Assembly: GCA_032209605.1 (NCBI GenBank)
Contig: JASFXZ010000020.1
Span: 1,557,501 to 1,621,500, forward strand
From: Mactromeris polynyma
Lineage: Eukaryota; Mollusca; Bivalvia; Venerida; Mactridae
Reading direction: 5' to 3'
DNA: 64,000 nt
Below are positions 34,501 to 45,606 of this stretch, in pieces. Numbering within the stretch: position 1 is the stretch's first letter; each line of letters starts with the position of its first letter. The translations under genes and the position numbers were made by a program. The notes under the pieces are model-generated. The model did no database searches. It saw only the letters and a list, made by a program, of their open reading frames with translations, and was not told the origin of the DNA.

Positions 34501-36709
34501 TGATAGGAAATGAAAAGGTTACGGACCGACTGACATGAAACAAAAAGGTTACTGCTGTACCGACTGACATGTGTAAACCAATATATACCCTCTCTTCTTC
34601 AAAGGGGGGCATAGTAAATAGGGTAAGAATACAATATTTCAATTTATTGCCTTGTATTTCCATTTTGAACATCAAATTACAAGAAATATACTTGACAAGC
34701 AAACATGCCCCCCCCCCCCCTGATGCAACACCCTAGTTTTTGTTTTCCATCCAATTTTAACTCATTTATTGGCATGAAAGTTTGCTGACCGTATATTTTG
34801 GACCTATTATTTCATTAAACAGCCTAATAAGTTGGTTGCATTAATTTCTAAAATTAGCATACACTAGCTCCACCTATCCACCTTTCACCTTATTACTTCA
34901 CTAGACAGTAAATGCTACACAGACAAGTTGGTGAAGTATTCACTACATTTACCACATATGGAGAATTTTAGTATAAGATCTAATATCATACGACACTGCA
35001 ATGCCTCGATTGGCTAAGAATAGTGTTACAGGCTGGGTTATGTATGTGGCGTTCCCTGGTGCAACTCATTCTCTCTTAGTTCCCTTGGGTCACTAGTTTG
35101 AAATTAATTACGTTCAAGTTTCAATAAATGATCTGTAAGTAACACACAGTTACATTTGTTTTGAACCTGACAACAATATCATGTTGAAATGCACACAGGC
35201 CTTGCATGGAGTCCACTGTCATGTTATGGTGCTTATTTATGCCAAGTCAACTCAAAACTTCTTAAAGCAAAAACAGTTATGAAACAGAAATGAAATTTCA
35301 AGACAAACAAATTAAATGGACCCTTAGATTTCCTTGATGCCACTACTTTGGACACTGAAGTCTTATTGCTTCTTACAAATGCTCAGGCATGAATTTGGAA
35401 ATTTCAAAATCAGCTGTAAGGGGTCCAGGTGGCCACCGAAGCTCCAGGCTTTTAAGCATCTAAGATTGCTTACATCGTCTCAAAAACGGCCATTGCGAGC
35501 GTCAAATTCACGATAATCCGCGGAAAATTATCATGCCCGCCATGCTATTTCTAAACCTATCATTTGACTTCATTATCAGTGCTATATTTTGACCTAATTA
35601 CTGAAAATATTTGAACTTATGACTTCGACAGCTAAGGAAAAGTAACTGATGCATCACAACCAAGTAAAATAAGCACACACATTTACCTTCCATGATCAGA
35701 TCCTTATCCCATGGATTTCCTGTATCAACAATCACATTTCTGGGTCCTTTAAGCAATGTGATGGATCCACATGCTTTCAGCATACCTACAAGAAAACAAG
35801 AGCACCGACTATCACAAAATACGCCCATTCTACGGTTATGTCACTGGAGAGTGAAAAAAAAGAAGACAAAGTTTAGGTAATTTCTATAATTAAAGGGCTT
35901 GTCCAAGCTATTATGCCAATACACATTCTGATCAAATTTGGTGATGATTGGACAAATGCTTCTAAAGTTATTGATCATTCAACTATATTACATCCTGTTC
36001 TATGAACGGGCGTATGAAAATATAAGTACTGTAAAGTGTAATCCATAATGTTTACGGATACAATTTTGCATTTCCCCCAAAAACCAGGCAGAATTACATG
36101 GACTGCATAACATCACATGTAGAAGGCAAGTTTTTGGTGGCTATGGACTTAAATTTTCACTGGTTGCTACACCACTCGTAAGGAAATTGTGTCTGCTGCT
36201 CACTTGCTGATTTAACTCTTAAATCTTTCATCATAACATACAAATATCCTCTGTATCATTGATAGTTGTCTTTCTATATATGCACAAATTTGAATCAATG
36301 ACAGCCCTTTAATGTCATGATTTAATGTCATGATTTAATGGACTGCTCCAAGACCAAGTTGTAGCATTGCCAAGTTAGCACCATGGCCTCATTAATTGGC
36401 TTTATATATATTCAAATATATACAGTAAAATTTCACTTAAAGACCACCTCATTAATAAACCACCTCAACATTAAGAACACGATTTTTCAAGTCCATTTTC
36501 TCTATTGAGCTCTTTATTCAACCTCAATATTAAGACCACCTCAATAATACGACCAGTTTTCAATGGTCCAAAGTGTGGTCTTATTATTGAGGTTTTATTG
36601 TAATATAATATATATCAGACATAAAACTATTAGATACGTATACATACCTGGACCTTCCTTGATACTATACCCTTCCTTCAATACAACAATCTCATACATC
36701 GTGTACGCC
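25244..36709 (-). CDS. MBLAC1: MBLAC1-like metallo-beta-lactamase domain protein
   Basis: Model on the minus strand: 36709-36648 (ATG at 36699), 35785-35687, then either 29609-29446 (canonical) or 33278-33115 (degenerate), then 26768-26654 and 25515-25244 (TAA-type end after IIEED). With the canonical exon the protein is about 233 residues; human MBLAC1 is slightly longer. Metallo-beta-lactamase ligands are all present: HGHSDH, the H of TPGHTG, the D of GDLFE, and the H of PGHGP. VIVDTGNPWDKD is also typical. MBLAC1 relatives are hydrolases; human MBLAC1 is reported to act on histone pre-mRNA, and the substrate here is unknown. All junctions are GT-AG and in phase. The two alternative metal-binding exons cannot both be included without a frameshift. 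The introns are loaded with tandem arrays. Symbol assigned by motif resemblance. Confidence 0.85.
25592..25765. mobile_element. pogo/Tigger-type MITE, diverged and inverted copy
   Basis: Ends gagtcggacctcattc and gaggcccaactg (followed by TA). Its interior matches 3973-4145 in the opposite orientation (ggtccgaaattttatttcga, gacctgatattt). It lies in the last intron of the MBLAC1-like gene. Confidence 0.65.
25963..26200 (+). repeat. Dispersed repeat, ctcgacagctctcgg family (copy 1)
   Basis: About 240 bp shared with 50836-51060: ttctcgacagctctcgg, caacattttgtgcg, atggattatcgttgtcattt. This copy has tgtatgtcagaagg where the other has a TATA-like motif. Confidence 0.75.
26654..26768 (-). CDS. 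MBLAC1: MBLAC1-like exon 4 (TPGHTG exon)
   Basis: Encodes GIPYEIDDDIEVVSTPGHTG then SDVSVIVRNTKQGTVAVTG. It supplies the third metal-binding His. Phase 0 in, phase 1 out, donor gtgcgt. Its acceptor (ttatctgtttcag) is the first unit of the adjoining 39-bp array. Confidence 0.9.
26769..27693 (-). repeat. 39-bp tandem array containing decoy 3' splice sites, about 23 copies
   Basis: Unit on + strand: ttttaaccagggggacatac plus tgcaacagattaatcactg, 37-39 bp. Read on the minus strand (gene sense) each unit has gattaatctgttgcag, which matches the true exon 4 acceptor gatttatctgtttcag. The array starts exactly at that acceptor and extends into the upstream intron. Confidence 0.95.
27697..29358 (+). 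repeat. 19-bp tandem array, about 87 copies
   Basis: Unit acatgtaaccagtgatgac with variants gacgac, gacaac and gatgaa. A rare variant (taacccaatg) occurs at 28001 and 28478 in the same variant context, showing a 477-bp internal duplication. All three minus frames are open (up to 645 codons) because the unit has no stops; this is an artefact. Confidence 0.97.
29446..29609 (-). CDS. MBLAC1: MBLAC1-like exon 3, canonical metal-binding version
   Basis: 164 nt, phase 1 in, phase 0 out. Encodes GLKKHDLTTDKIEFVVCTHG, then HSDHVGNLNLF and GDTYMLHDFKK. It carries the complete HxHxDH motif. Acceptor atactaacag, donor gtacac. Alternative to 33115-33278. Confidence 0.9.
30170..30490. mobile_element. MITE with long TIRs (GATAGTTCCC family)
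   Basis: 321 bp. Inverted ends GATAGTTCCCACATCTACAA and its complement continue for about 70 bp, including tacctccctt / agggaggta and tcagccat / atggctga. In the intron between the two alternative exon 3 copies. Related to 17256-17583. Confidence 0.8.
30583..30999 (+). repeat. 32-bp tandem array, 13 copies
   Basis: Unit agttctaacagatccttcct plus acaaagacaaac, nearly perfect, in the intron between the alternative MBLAC1-like exons. Confidence 0.96.
31092..31294 (-). repeat. Dispersed repeat, gagatgtttgtaaaac family (copy 2)
   Basis: Contains caagagatgtttgtaaaaca, gttcctctgctacccaag, gaggatgataggtcaagg and ctcttcttcgaagggggg, in the family order. Slightly deleted inside. Confidence 0.75.
31396..32023 (+). 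repeat. 37-bp tandem array, 17 copies
   Basis: Unit ggtcttgacttggtatttac plus ttgttgttactactaaa, with one substitution in the whole array (ttgtagtt near 31930). This implies very recent amplification or strong homogenisation. Confidence 0.97.
32560..33083. mobile_element. TIR element beside the degenerate exon 3
   Basis: Ends CTGTCAAGTGAACCT and, inverted, CTGTCAAGTGATCCT, about 524 bp apart. Both subterminal regions are rich in aaaagtagga-type motifs. It ends 32 bp past the donor of exon 33115-33278. No target duplication is clear. Confidence 0.55.
33115..33278 (-). CDS. MBLAC1: MBLAC1-like exon 3, degenerate metal-binding version
   Basis: 164 nt, identical in length and phases to 29446-29609. 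Encodes ALSHTGLEPGDIHYVVCTCS, then HSEKAGNLNVF, and ends in a His-rich stretch (HHGHHFRHGFNE). The HxHxDH motif is reduced to C-S-H-S-E-K, so zinc binding should be altered or lost. The reading frame and splice sites (caatttag, gtaaat) are intact. It may be a mutually exclusive exon or a decaying duplicate. Confidence 0.75.
33689..34081 (+). repeat. 196-bp direct duplication, 2 copies
   Basis: Two diverged copies sharing tctacataaacagcatgtgt, aacacattggtacttgtaac and atgaaaatggactattcc-type blocks. Adjacent (second copy from about 33885). Confidence 0.85.
34372..34612 (-). repeat. Dispersed repeat, gagatgtttgtaaaac family (copy 3)
   Basis: Best-preserved copy: caagagatgtttgtaaaaca, ttatgcccccctgtgacctt, gttcctctgctacccaagat, gaggatgataggtcaag, cttcttcaaaggggggcata. 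In the MBLAC1-like intron between exons 2 and 3. Confidence 0.78.
35000..35078 (-). repeat. Dispersed repeat, inverted copy of 4481-4560
   Basis: Contains ttatgtatgtggcgttccct and gcaactcattctctctta, the complement of the 4481 family. Confidence 0.5.
35687..35785 (-). CDS. MBLAC1: MBLAC1-like exon 2
   Basis: Encodes GMLKACGSITLLKGPRNVIV then DTGNPWDKDLIMEG, the metallo-beta-lactamase N-terminal strand pair with the conserved V-D-T-G-x-P-W-D. Phase 1 in and out. Acceptor tcttgtag, donor gtaaat. Confidence 0.9.
36423..36600. mobile_element. pogo/Tigger-type MITE with TA duplication
   Basis: 178 bp between TA dinucleotides. Ends CAGTAAAATTTCACTTAAAG and, inverted, CAATAAAACCTCAATAATAA, with internal gaccacctcaat repeats. 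It lies 48 bp downstream of MBLAC1-like exon 1 (gene sense). Confidence 0.7.
36648..36709 (-). CDS. MBLAC1: MBLAC1-like first coding exon
   Basis: Acceptor tattttcag, then 10 nt of leader and ATG at 36699: MYEIVVLKEGYSIKEGPG. The start matches the usual MBLAC1 N-terminus (M-x-Y-E/EV-x-V-L-K-x-G-Y-S). An untranslated exon must lie further upstream (above 36709), not identified. Donor gtatgt, phase 1. Confidence 0.8.
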
Positions 36710-37499
36710 CTGAAAATATATAGAAAGCATCTTTTATGAGTGGTCATTATCAGGCTTTTTTCTGTCCATTTTTGGAAAAAGACCCTAGATAAATTAGGAA
36801 AACATTAGTCGCTTCAACTGCAATTTTAGAAATTTTCATAGTTAAAAGAACAGGCTTTTCATATCTTAATTTTATATAAACAAGCATTCTATTTAAATCT
36901 ACATTTCTTATATCAACTGTCAAAAAGACAAACAAAATGTCCAAAAACATTTATAACACAAGGGATAATAATGGCCAGAGTTATTCAAAGAGCTTCAAGT
37001 TATACCAGGTCACTCCAGTAGACATTTTTTCGAAGGTACTTCTGATTGGGAAAAAACCATACATTTGGCTTTGAGAATGAGTCAGAAAGTCTGACCCGTG
37101 GGAACAATAGAAAAAGTCCCGATTATTTATTGAATTTTATTGTTTTCACAAGTTTTTATCAGTTTTAGATGATGAGTTTAATAAATTCAATAAAAAAAAG
37201 CAGACACAGCTGATTTTTGCCAACACATTATCTTAACCATCTTATATGCAAGCAAGATGTGACATGTGTAATTCGGTCTTTGGTAAATAAAAGCTGACGC
37301 ATAAAAAGTAGTTCCGACAATTTTCTTTCTTAATTTTCAGCCACAAGATAAGAGTTCAACTGATTATGTCACATGTATATCATATTCAAATGAACAAGAC
37401 ATTAATTTTCAATGAAATAAAATGTCATACTTCGTACAAAATAACTATTTAACAATGTCAACATCATTTTAGAGCGTCGATGTCATGCTTGCTTTGTTG

Positions 37500-37507
37500 T
37501 GACGTCA
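37500..37507. promoter_or_regulatory. CRE-like palindrome TGACGTCA
   Basis: Perfect 8-bp CRE consensus about 790 bp upstream (gene sense) of the first MBLAC1-like coding exon. Could be intronic, promoter-proximal or chance. Confidence 0.25.
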
Positions 37508-39001
37508 CATCCATGCGAGTTATTTCACTAGTGAAATATTGAAAATAATGCATGGGCCAGGGTATTACATTGTATTACCACTCTACATCATACGTTATGT
37601 TATAAATTATAATATTTTAAGTTATTAAACATCACATCTGACCATACAGAGATTTGTTTAATAACATAACTGCCTGTGCCTTTTCAATTGGAAAATAGGC
37701 GTTGTAAATCCAAAATTAGGAAAAATATGGTAATTATGGTTGCTTTGCTTATAAAAATAACTGTTCAGCTGTGGCTGGTGTTTGTTGTACATGAGGTGAT
37801 GTAAGAGCAAATATTCTTTTATAAAAGGTTAAATACACAAAAACCTGACTTAATAAAAAGAAATTCAGACAGAGGGTGGAAAATGAACAAAGAATTGGGA
37901 AAAAATTAAGATTTTTTGGGAAAATGGGACACTTTTTGGTAAGAGGTAAAATTAACCAAAAAAACAACAACTGAAAACAGTTGGCAAACAGTGATCCGTA
38001 TAGGCAGACACTCCCATATTTCTTTCTTGAATCTCTTGCTAATGTAATATATATCATTTTAGATGATTTCCCTGGCAAGTTTTGTTTGTGCAAATATTCT
38101 CTTAACTTGGCATATTACAGCTTTTGAGTATAAACAGAGTTTCCTGTGACATCTGATGGCTTACAAATCTTGTCATTGACACCTGTCAATACATCGACCC
38201 AAATCTTTACATGTAATATGATATCCAAATCTGTGTGTCGAATCCTATTGTCTAAATATAGCGTTATATTCTTGTATTGTTTGACATGGTTCATTGTTCG
38301 ATTTTCTAAAACAATACACCATTGGAAAGTTTACAATAATCAGGGTTTTTTTCAGCTGTTTTTATAGCCGTTATTCAGATATTTTCCGAATGCCAAAAAT
38401 GTATAAAAAATGTTTTTCCTACTTTGAATGTAATAATTCCCAAACAATATGAGCTGGATATACAGTCTTCTCGATAATTATTTAAAGGACTTGCTTGCAA
38501 TTTCTACTTGACCGAATAAAATTAACAGCACCATCAAAATAACAAAGAAACATGATGTTTTGATGGTTGTTTTGATTTGTTGAATCGGAAACGAAGACTG
38601 GTAATGATAGTTAATGAAAAAGTGCTGTTACACAAATAAAATTGACAAAAACTGAAAACCAATTGGGTACTATGTCATCAATTTTTGTGACAGCTTGGAT
38701 AAAAGCTAGTCAGACCGGATCAGGAACATGACTTGCCCATTCGGGCAGACAAAATGGATTTTTTACTTGTCTGATGGTAGTTTTACTTGTCCCGGGCTTC
38801 GGGCAAGTGGGTTATCGTGAAGACTGGATAAATACACATGACAGACACTCACAAATAACATCAAAACAAGTTACCTAGATTGGACTTAAATGGACATCAG
38901 ATTCTGATTTATGCACAAATCAATTATTGTACATGAACACCGCAAAGTGGATCCTACTTTGTAAGCCAGTGTGGGCCCTATTTATGTAATGAAAGAAATA
39001 A

Positions 39002-39185
39002 CAAGAGATGTTTGTAAAACATTATGCCCCCCTGTGACCTTGACCTTTGAGCCTGTGACCCAAAAATCAGTAGGGTTCCTCTGCTACCCAAGATGAATGT
39101 GCGGACCAAGCTTGAGGATGATAGGTGAAGGGGTTCTTGAGTTATTGATCAGAAATGAAAAGGTTACGGACCAACGGATGGACCA
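39002..39185 (-). repeat. Dispersed repeat, gagatgtttgtaaaac family (copy 4, truncated)
   Basis: Contains caagagatgtttgtaaaaca, gttcctctgctacccaagat and gaggatgataggtgaagg. It breaks off after accaacggatggaccagc without the usual cttcttc...gggggca end. Confidence 0.75.
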
Positions 39186-40908
39186 GCTAACATACCAACC
39201 ACAAAGCAATATGCGATAAAGCGGTCGAACACCGTGCTGGCATTTTGAATCCGTATTGTATTAGAATTAAACCTGCAATCAGCTTGATTTACTGATTTTT
39301 TAGTCGGAATTGGATCTAAATACTCGTAAATATGTCTGTATCATTCCTTTTTATCAACTTTTCAAACACAAAAAATACTCTGTAAGGGAGAGCCTTCCAT
39401 AATAATGACAAATACTCGATTAAGCGTTTTATTGATGGAATCATGAATCCTATCGATTAGTGAATCGCAATGCAGCGACAGGAAACATGGATGTTCTTCA
39501 AAAAACGATTCATAACTGAAAAAAGATATGACTGAAACCAAAACCAAGTATGAAAAACCTAAGTGAAAAACGGACTTTCGTAAATGCTTGGTGGAGTCAG
39601 TTTGCCTGGCTACGATATGACGTGGATAGGGATTTATAATTGATACGTATTACATGTGAATTAGCCAGTTTATGTTTTAATTGGATTGTTCATGTATTGA
39701 GACCTGAACATCGATGCCAGTATTCCTTCATTTGTCACAACTCCTGCATTTTCACTCTACATTTTCTTGTTTAAGGTCAGGACAGGTGAACATTTGCCCG
39801 ACTTGTCCAGTAGTACCTGGATCAGCAGGGAAAATACATAATTTCCAATAGCTCAATTGATGCATTCTATGGCGGATAAGGTCAAGAATTCCCAATGCCA
39901 TGCATGCTTTGTATAAATGCAGATTTCACTGAGATTTGACATAATGGCTGTGCAACATACCCGGTTAATAAACCCGGTCAATATACAAATCGAAAATTAA
40001 ATTTTTGGTGAATGAAAACCCCGGATTCAGGCTTAGTTTTAAGCGGCTAAATAACATGTGGCAAGCCTATAGTAAAAAGGTGGGATTTTGCCGGATTATT
40101 TTAACGGCACTCTTCTGGCGTCTTTATTATCGACCGGACAGATTTTTGAGAGTACGGAAAAACTGTAGCAATCTTTCACAAGTAGAAGCAAACATAAATC
40201 GAATTTCTAGCGCATCTGAGTGCCGCACAATCACTTCGACAAGAAGTGGTTTATGACTGCAAAATGTGTCGCTAAGGTATCTGTCAATCAAACGTAGCTC
40301 CGCCCACAGTGCGCAAGTAAACTATCTACCTTACAAACTGGATGTTGACATACGCGCTCCCGCCAATTTCGCCCGTCAAAGTAGCAATACAAGATGCATA
40401 TTAACGTTGAAACATCTTTTGATCGGATTCGTGATAGATATTACTTTCAGTAATGGCTTAAGGAGGAGCAATATCGACGGTGATCTGGGTAGGGTAATAA
40501 CTAAGTGTCCACCGCCTCCATAGGAACTCTCCTATGTTCTTATTTAACAGGTGCTCGATTCACTCTTTTATTTTACAAAACAAGTTGTATCCAAGAAAAT
40601 CTTGTGTTGAAAAGACAAATAAATCAATGAAAAGCTACAATTTTCTGTCATACAGTTTTTGATTGCATTGATTTATATGTTCACGAAAATAAGAGTAAAT
40701 CAGTAAATGCAGTGGAAAGACAGACTCTGTCCAACTTCTTTTTACTTTTGTGAATGGTTTAGCAGGACGTTGAACAGCGCCAGTATAGAGATGAGACGTC
40801 CGTGGCTGGACTAAGGTTGAATGGGCATGTAAATTAAATTTATGTCTAATATTTTGGACTATCTTAATATTCTTATCTATTAATATTATATATGGCAGCA
40901 TATTTCTG

Positions 40909-43023
40909 CCACCAGTTAACTACTTAATTAACTAGATAATTATGTGGATTAACTAGAAAAGTATCGTCACAAATGTTCATACCAGATAAATATCTTAACA
41001 CGAAAAATTGTCTGATAGTGCCCACAACTGCCACCACTTAAACCCAGTACGGACAATCTATTTTAGATAAGTGTTTAGTAGTTAACTAAATAATTATCTA
41101 GTTAATTAAGTGGGGCGTAAAAAAAAATATGTCTGTTTCCTGTAACCCGACCGACCGTAAATTTTTACCGCCGACCGAAAAAAAATTATGGTCCAAAAGT
41201 AAAAAAAATCAGATTTAATGATCTCTGGCCTGTGAAGACAAAGATAATTTATTTGTGTCCAACTATCATATACACTGCATTATAACGGGATCAGCGGGGG
41301 GTCCAAGACTCGCGATTGCGTTAAAATCTAAAGACATTAACCATAGAGAAGGAATACCAACTTACCCCACCCACGTGTTGTGCATACTACGTTTTCATAA
41401 ATTTCGTATTTGTTTTAAATAATATGTAGATGAAAAAATAGAAAACTTATTTATGCAGTATTATTTTAAACTATTTCAAAACAAAACTTATAAATTATTT
41501 AAAACAAACCTAAAATATGGTAATTTCTCTTTCGGAACCGCGATATTTTGGCGGCGTTTGTATTATTTTTTTACCCCTGAAAATGACCTCCTTGTGACAC
41601 TCGCAAAATACATGTGAAAATTGCAGATTTCGAGTGACAATTAATTTTATAATTTAATATATCTAATTATATTTTCGTACCTATCGATATTTATCCGTTA
41701 TTCACCAGAACAAAAGAATAATCCATCGCGTAAAAATGTTGATTGGACCAATCACTCATGAAAAATGCGATGACCTAAAGTTGTTGCACCACGCGCGGTC
41801 GTATCTGCATTACATCCGTCACATAAAGCATTTCAAACCAATTAAATAATACCAAAATGTGCATCATAGATAAAATTACCACCCACGATGGTCGACCTCG
41901 TAAATTAGAAGACAACGCGGCGCCTTTGAACTCTGCGAGTAGAACATTTTTGATGTGCGTCGGTTGCATCAAACATTGGGCCGACTATGTTGATGTGACA
42001 AATCGAGACGCGGCGCCTTTGTAGTCTGCAAGAACATTGTTTTTGACTCCCAGAACTTCAAACATTCCGTGCCGATTTGCCTGCTTTTTCCTCGACTTAA
42101 AAGGTAAACATGCCGATACACAGCTACTTTTTGTGAGAGATTGAGAAATAGTCGACAGACACATCTAGTAGATCTGTATTTATCGTTATTACTAATTAGC
42201 GCATCCGGATATTGCAAACAGGTTTGCATTGTCATTATTTAGTTAATTGGGGATTAACACTCCTTTGTTTTGACATGCCCTACGGTCACTTACTCAATTA
42301 AAGAAATCTCGCCGGTTCGCAATCACAATTCTTTAACAGCACGTGATTTCGCGAAACGGCAGATCGGGAAAACAAGTTTTCTTCTTTTTTAGCAAATTTT
42401 AGGTTTTTCATGAAAAAAATCGGAAGCCAAGACGACATTATAATGTAGCTGCAGTGTATTGATATATTGCAAAGTGTAAAGATGAAATGCTTCCCTGTTG
42501 AACGTACTGACAAAAAAAAGATTTTACTAAAAGTTGCACATGATGTATGTCTGCCACCGCTGGTAATCAAATTCATTTTAGATTAATTCACATGATATTT
42601 AATGTAATATTCTGACATTTCCAAAAAAAAAAAGAAAAAAAAAATCCCTACCTACCGACCCAACTTTTTTGAAGCATGTTACAGGAAACAGACATATTTT
42701 TTTTAGGCCTGGTTAATGAGTTAGGTATCTAGTTAACAACATACTTATCTAGTTAACTAGATAGGTAACGCATTAGCTACGTAATTTTTAGGTAACTGTT
42801 AATTTTCTAGTTAATTAAGTGGTTAACGATTTAAGCATCTATATATATATATAGTTAACTACATAGTTATCTATCTAGTTAATTAAGTGGTTACAAGTTA
42901 AGTATCTAGTCAACAACATAATTACCTCGTTAATTAAGTAGTTATATAGTTTCTAACTTTCTTTAACGCGATAACCACATTATTATCTAGTTAATTAAGT
43001 AGTTAACTGGTGGCAGAAACATG
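40909..43023. mobile_element. Outer TIR element containing a nested element
   Basis: About 2.1 kb. Inverted ends are at 40909 (catatttctgccaccagtta) and 43023 (catgtttctgccaccagtta on the complement), with perfect pairing through more than 30 bp. Both arms are filled with palindromic agttaactagataattatct / gttaattaagt motifs. A second element sits inside at 41110-42712. No transposase recognised. Confidence 0.65.
41110..42712. mobile_element. Nested TIR element flanked by TTAA
   Basis: 1603 bp flanked by TTAA (41106-41109 and 42713-42716). Inverted ends share aaatatgtctgtttcctgta after a short diverged tip, followed by ccgaccgacc-type sequence. TTAA duplications are seen with piggyBac and Kolobok elements; the family here is unassigned. 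It has no long open frame. Confidence 0.65.
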
Positions 43024-43913
43024 CCACCATAATAATACTACACAGACACAAGCGTACACTGAACGCTACTCAGATCGAAATTTACAAATTTTTGTAGCAA
43101 ATAATGATAGCAAACGAAACGGGGCAGGCAAAATTTCGACGCGGACCAATATCCAAATTGAAGACTATATCCGAAACACATACAACTTAAATCATATTCC
43201 ATGGACACGAACTGCGGCATTTTCTTAAAACATTTTAAACATACCAATAATCTCAGCAAGTTTTCTCTTATTTTCGCTGAGTCGACACAAGTTAAGTCCA
43301 CATCAGGTATATGACAGTAACAGCGGTTAATTAGAACCGACGTTAAACTTCTAGAAAAAGGTTCTACCTGTTTCCAACTTCACGCGATTCCAACCACAAC
43401 ATAGGACCCGGTGCAGATGATATTTACTACTAACACAAATGGTTATTGTAAATAGTCCTACTTGTTCTGCAAAACTGCAATACAGTTTATTCATGTGTTT
43501 ATTTGTATCGTATAAATAACTTTTTATTATGCCAAATCAGTCGAATCAGACGTCCCAACTGAATGTTCAAACAGCGTACGCAATTTAAAAATCAAATCAA
43601 TGAAATTAAGAAATAAGAGAATACATATCTATATAGGACTACACATGTATGTGCGCATGCATTTATGCAAATACGTTTTTATAAAAAAATTGAAGAAGTG
43701 ACTGAGATTAATCAAAGTCCCGAAATTGTATTTTGTCACCTGTTCTACTTGAAATATAATTGTACTGTATTGAGTGTTATGTTAGTATCTTCTGTATTAT
43801 ATTGCATAGGGGTGAAACAAAAACATATATACTACATGTAGTAGAAAGAGTGAAACAATACTTGAGATAAAATTACGGAAAATTGCAAAATTCGACCTGT
43901 AACAGCTTGTACG

Positions 43914-44180
43914 GACCCCTTGAAGATAGGCACAGTAAATAATGGTCAAACCACCACATATAGGTCCGTAATTATTTGTATGGTCGCCTTGAGGTTGGAC
44001 ACAGTGAATAATGGTCAATCCACCACGCATAGGCCCGCAACTGGCTGTATGGTCGCCTTGAGGTTGGACACAGTGAATAATGGTCAATCCACCATGCATA
44101 GCCCCACAACTGGTCGTATAGACCCCTTGGGATTGGACACAGTACATATCGGTCAACCACCGATCTAGTCCGGTTCCCTG
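43914..44180 (+). repeat. 69-bp tandem array, about 4 copies
   Basis: Diverged units with ccttgaggttggacacagtg and aataatggtcaatccacca; a fifth, more decayed copy may lie around 44225-44290. The multiple-of-3 period leaves open frames on both strands, not judged to be genes. Confidence 0.85.
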
Positions 44181-45354
44181 CGTACTATAATTCAAAACAG
44201 AAGGTAAGGACAGGTAATCCAGACTAACCAGTATGTAACTGGTCGTACAGACACCTTAAGTTTGGACTCAGTCAATATTGCTAAAACCACTATGTATAAT
44301 TGCCTGTGGCGGCTGAAATATTGCTAGTAGAACATTATAGATGGTAAGAAAATGCTGGTTAGCATCTGGGGGGGGGGGGCTGAGAGAGAAAAGCTGGTAG
44401 AAAAGCTAGAAGGAAATCTTTAGTTGTCCTTTCCATTTTTCTATAATAAAGAAATACATTTTGTTTACTGAGAAAAATTAAGAATTGCAGAGCAGGAAAA
44501 GCCATGTACACCAATCAGAACTTGCCTAGACAGATTCAGCTTGAATTTAGAATAACATTTATAATCGCAACAAAATGTATATGTGAAGACAAATACGTAC
44601 GAGCATACTATTAATTGATAAAATATGATTACTTCATATAATTATTAAACTGTTGATATGGTAGATATTGTCGAACTATAATCCAGAAAATGATACAAAA
44701 CGTGAGCAGCCCAGTCTTTAGTACACATCTACCATCAAATGAAATTATCTTGAGAAAACCCCTTATTTTGATCCGTTGTCTGCAGTCCAATGTCCGCGTC
44801 CGACAACGCTGCAAAACTCTAACATTAATAACTTATACACGTATTACGTATTAAAGTATTGTCCGTGTAAGAAAAAATATCATAAATATTCTAAGAGCAA
44901 AAAGGGAATTGTCTAACATGATCCAATGTGTCTTAAACAATGTAGTTTAAATCCGTACTAGCGGGATATTAATAATTCATTTAAAATGTATCTAGCTAAT
45001 CATTATCATCAAAACTATCGTATGATTTTGTCGGTACATTCGTTTATAAATGCAACACTTGTTTGGTTTCGCATAATACATCAAATATTTCAATCATTAT
45101 TATGATTCAATGTCATCATTTCAACAAGTAAATGTATTTGCGTTGATTTATCGTTGCCTTCGGTTTCCCATATGGGCGACGCCTCCGGAAGAATGTTAGT
45201 TATTTTAGATTTTTGGAGGATAGTGCATGATACAGAAGGTACCCCAGTTCGGAAATTCCAGAAAACCACTGGTTCATTTACGTGCCCGATGTAAAGCATC
45301 GTACACGGGACCTCGGTTTTTGTCCCTGTCCGAAAGACCATTAGTACTGTTAGT

Positions 45355-45425
45355 GGTGGAGCGGGGGATCGAACCTGCGATCCCTGGATTACTAGTCCAG
45401 CGCGTTACCACTGTTACATCAAGTT
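45355..45425 (-). mobile_element. tRNA-like sequence (pseudo-tRNA or SINE head)
   Basis: On the minus strand: a D-arm-like cagtggtaacgcg, a perfect anticodon stem ctgga/tccag around loop ctagtaa (anticodon AGT), and a T-loop ttcgatc. The T stem and acceptor stem do not pair well, so a functional tRNA is unlikely. Confidence 0.5.
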
Positions 45426-45460
45426 ACAACAAGTAAAGTAACATACAAGCTGTTATATAT

Positions 45461-45606
45461 GTGGGCCGTCAAACACCACTGCCATCATTGAAGTAAATCA
45501 AAGAGAAAAAGTGTGCCTGATGTGGGGCACAAACCCACAACCCCTAAAGACTAGTACGGCACTCTACCAACTGAGCTAATCGGGCGACCGTCTGACTCGA
45601 CACCAT
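45461..45606 (-). mobile_element. tRNA-Thr-like SINE
   Basis: On the minus strand: gcccgattagctcagttggt (box A), tactagtcttta (anticodon-like AGT), gtgggtttgtgcc (box B), then a body ending gtggtgtttgacggcccac. Same family as 51591, 51748, 62580 and 62765. Confidence 0.7.

Noticed and set aside
40005..40523. Two adjacent 83-85-codon open frames on + strand
   Set aside because: No recognisable domain, no splice support, in a repeat-rich intergenic region; cannot be supported as a gene.
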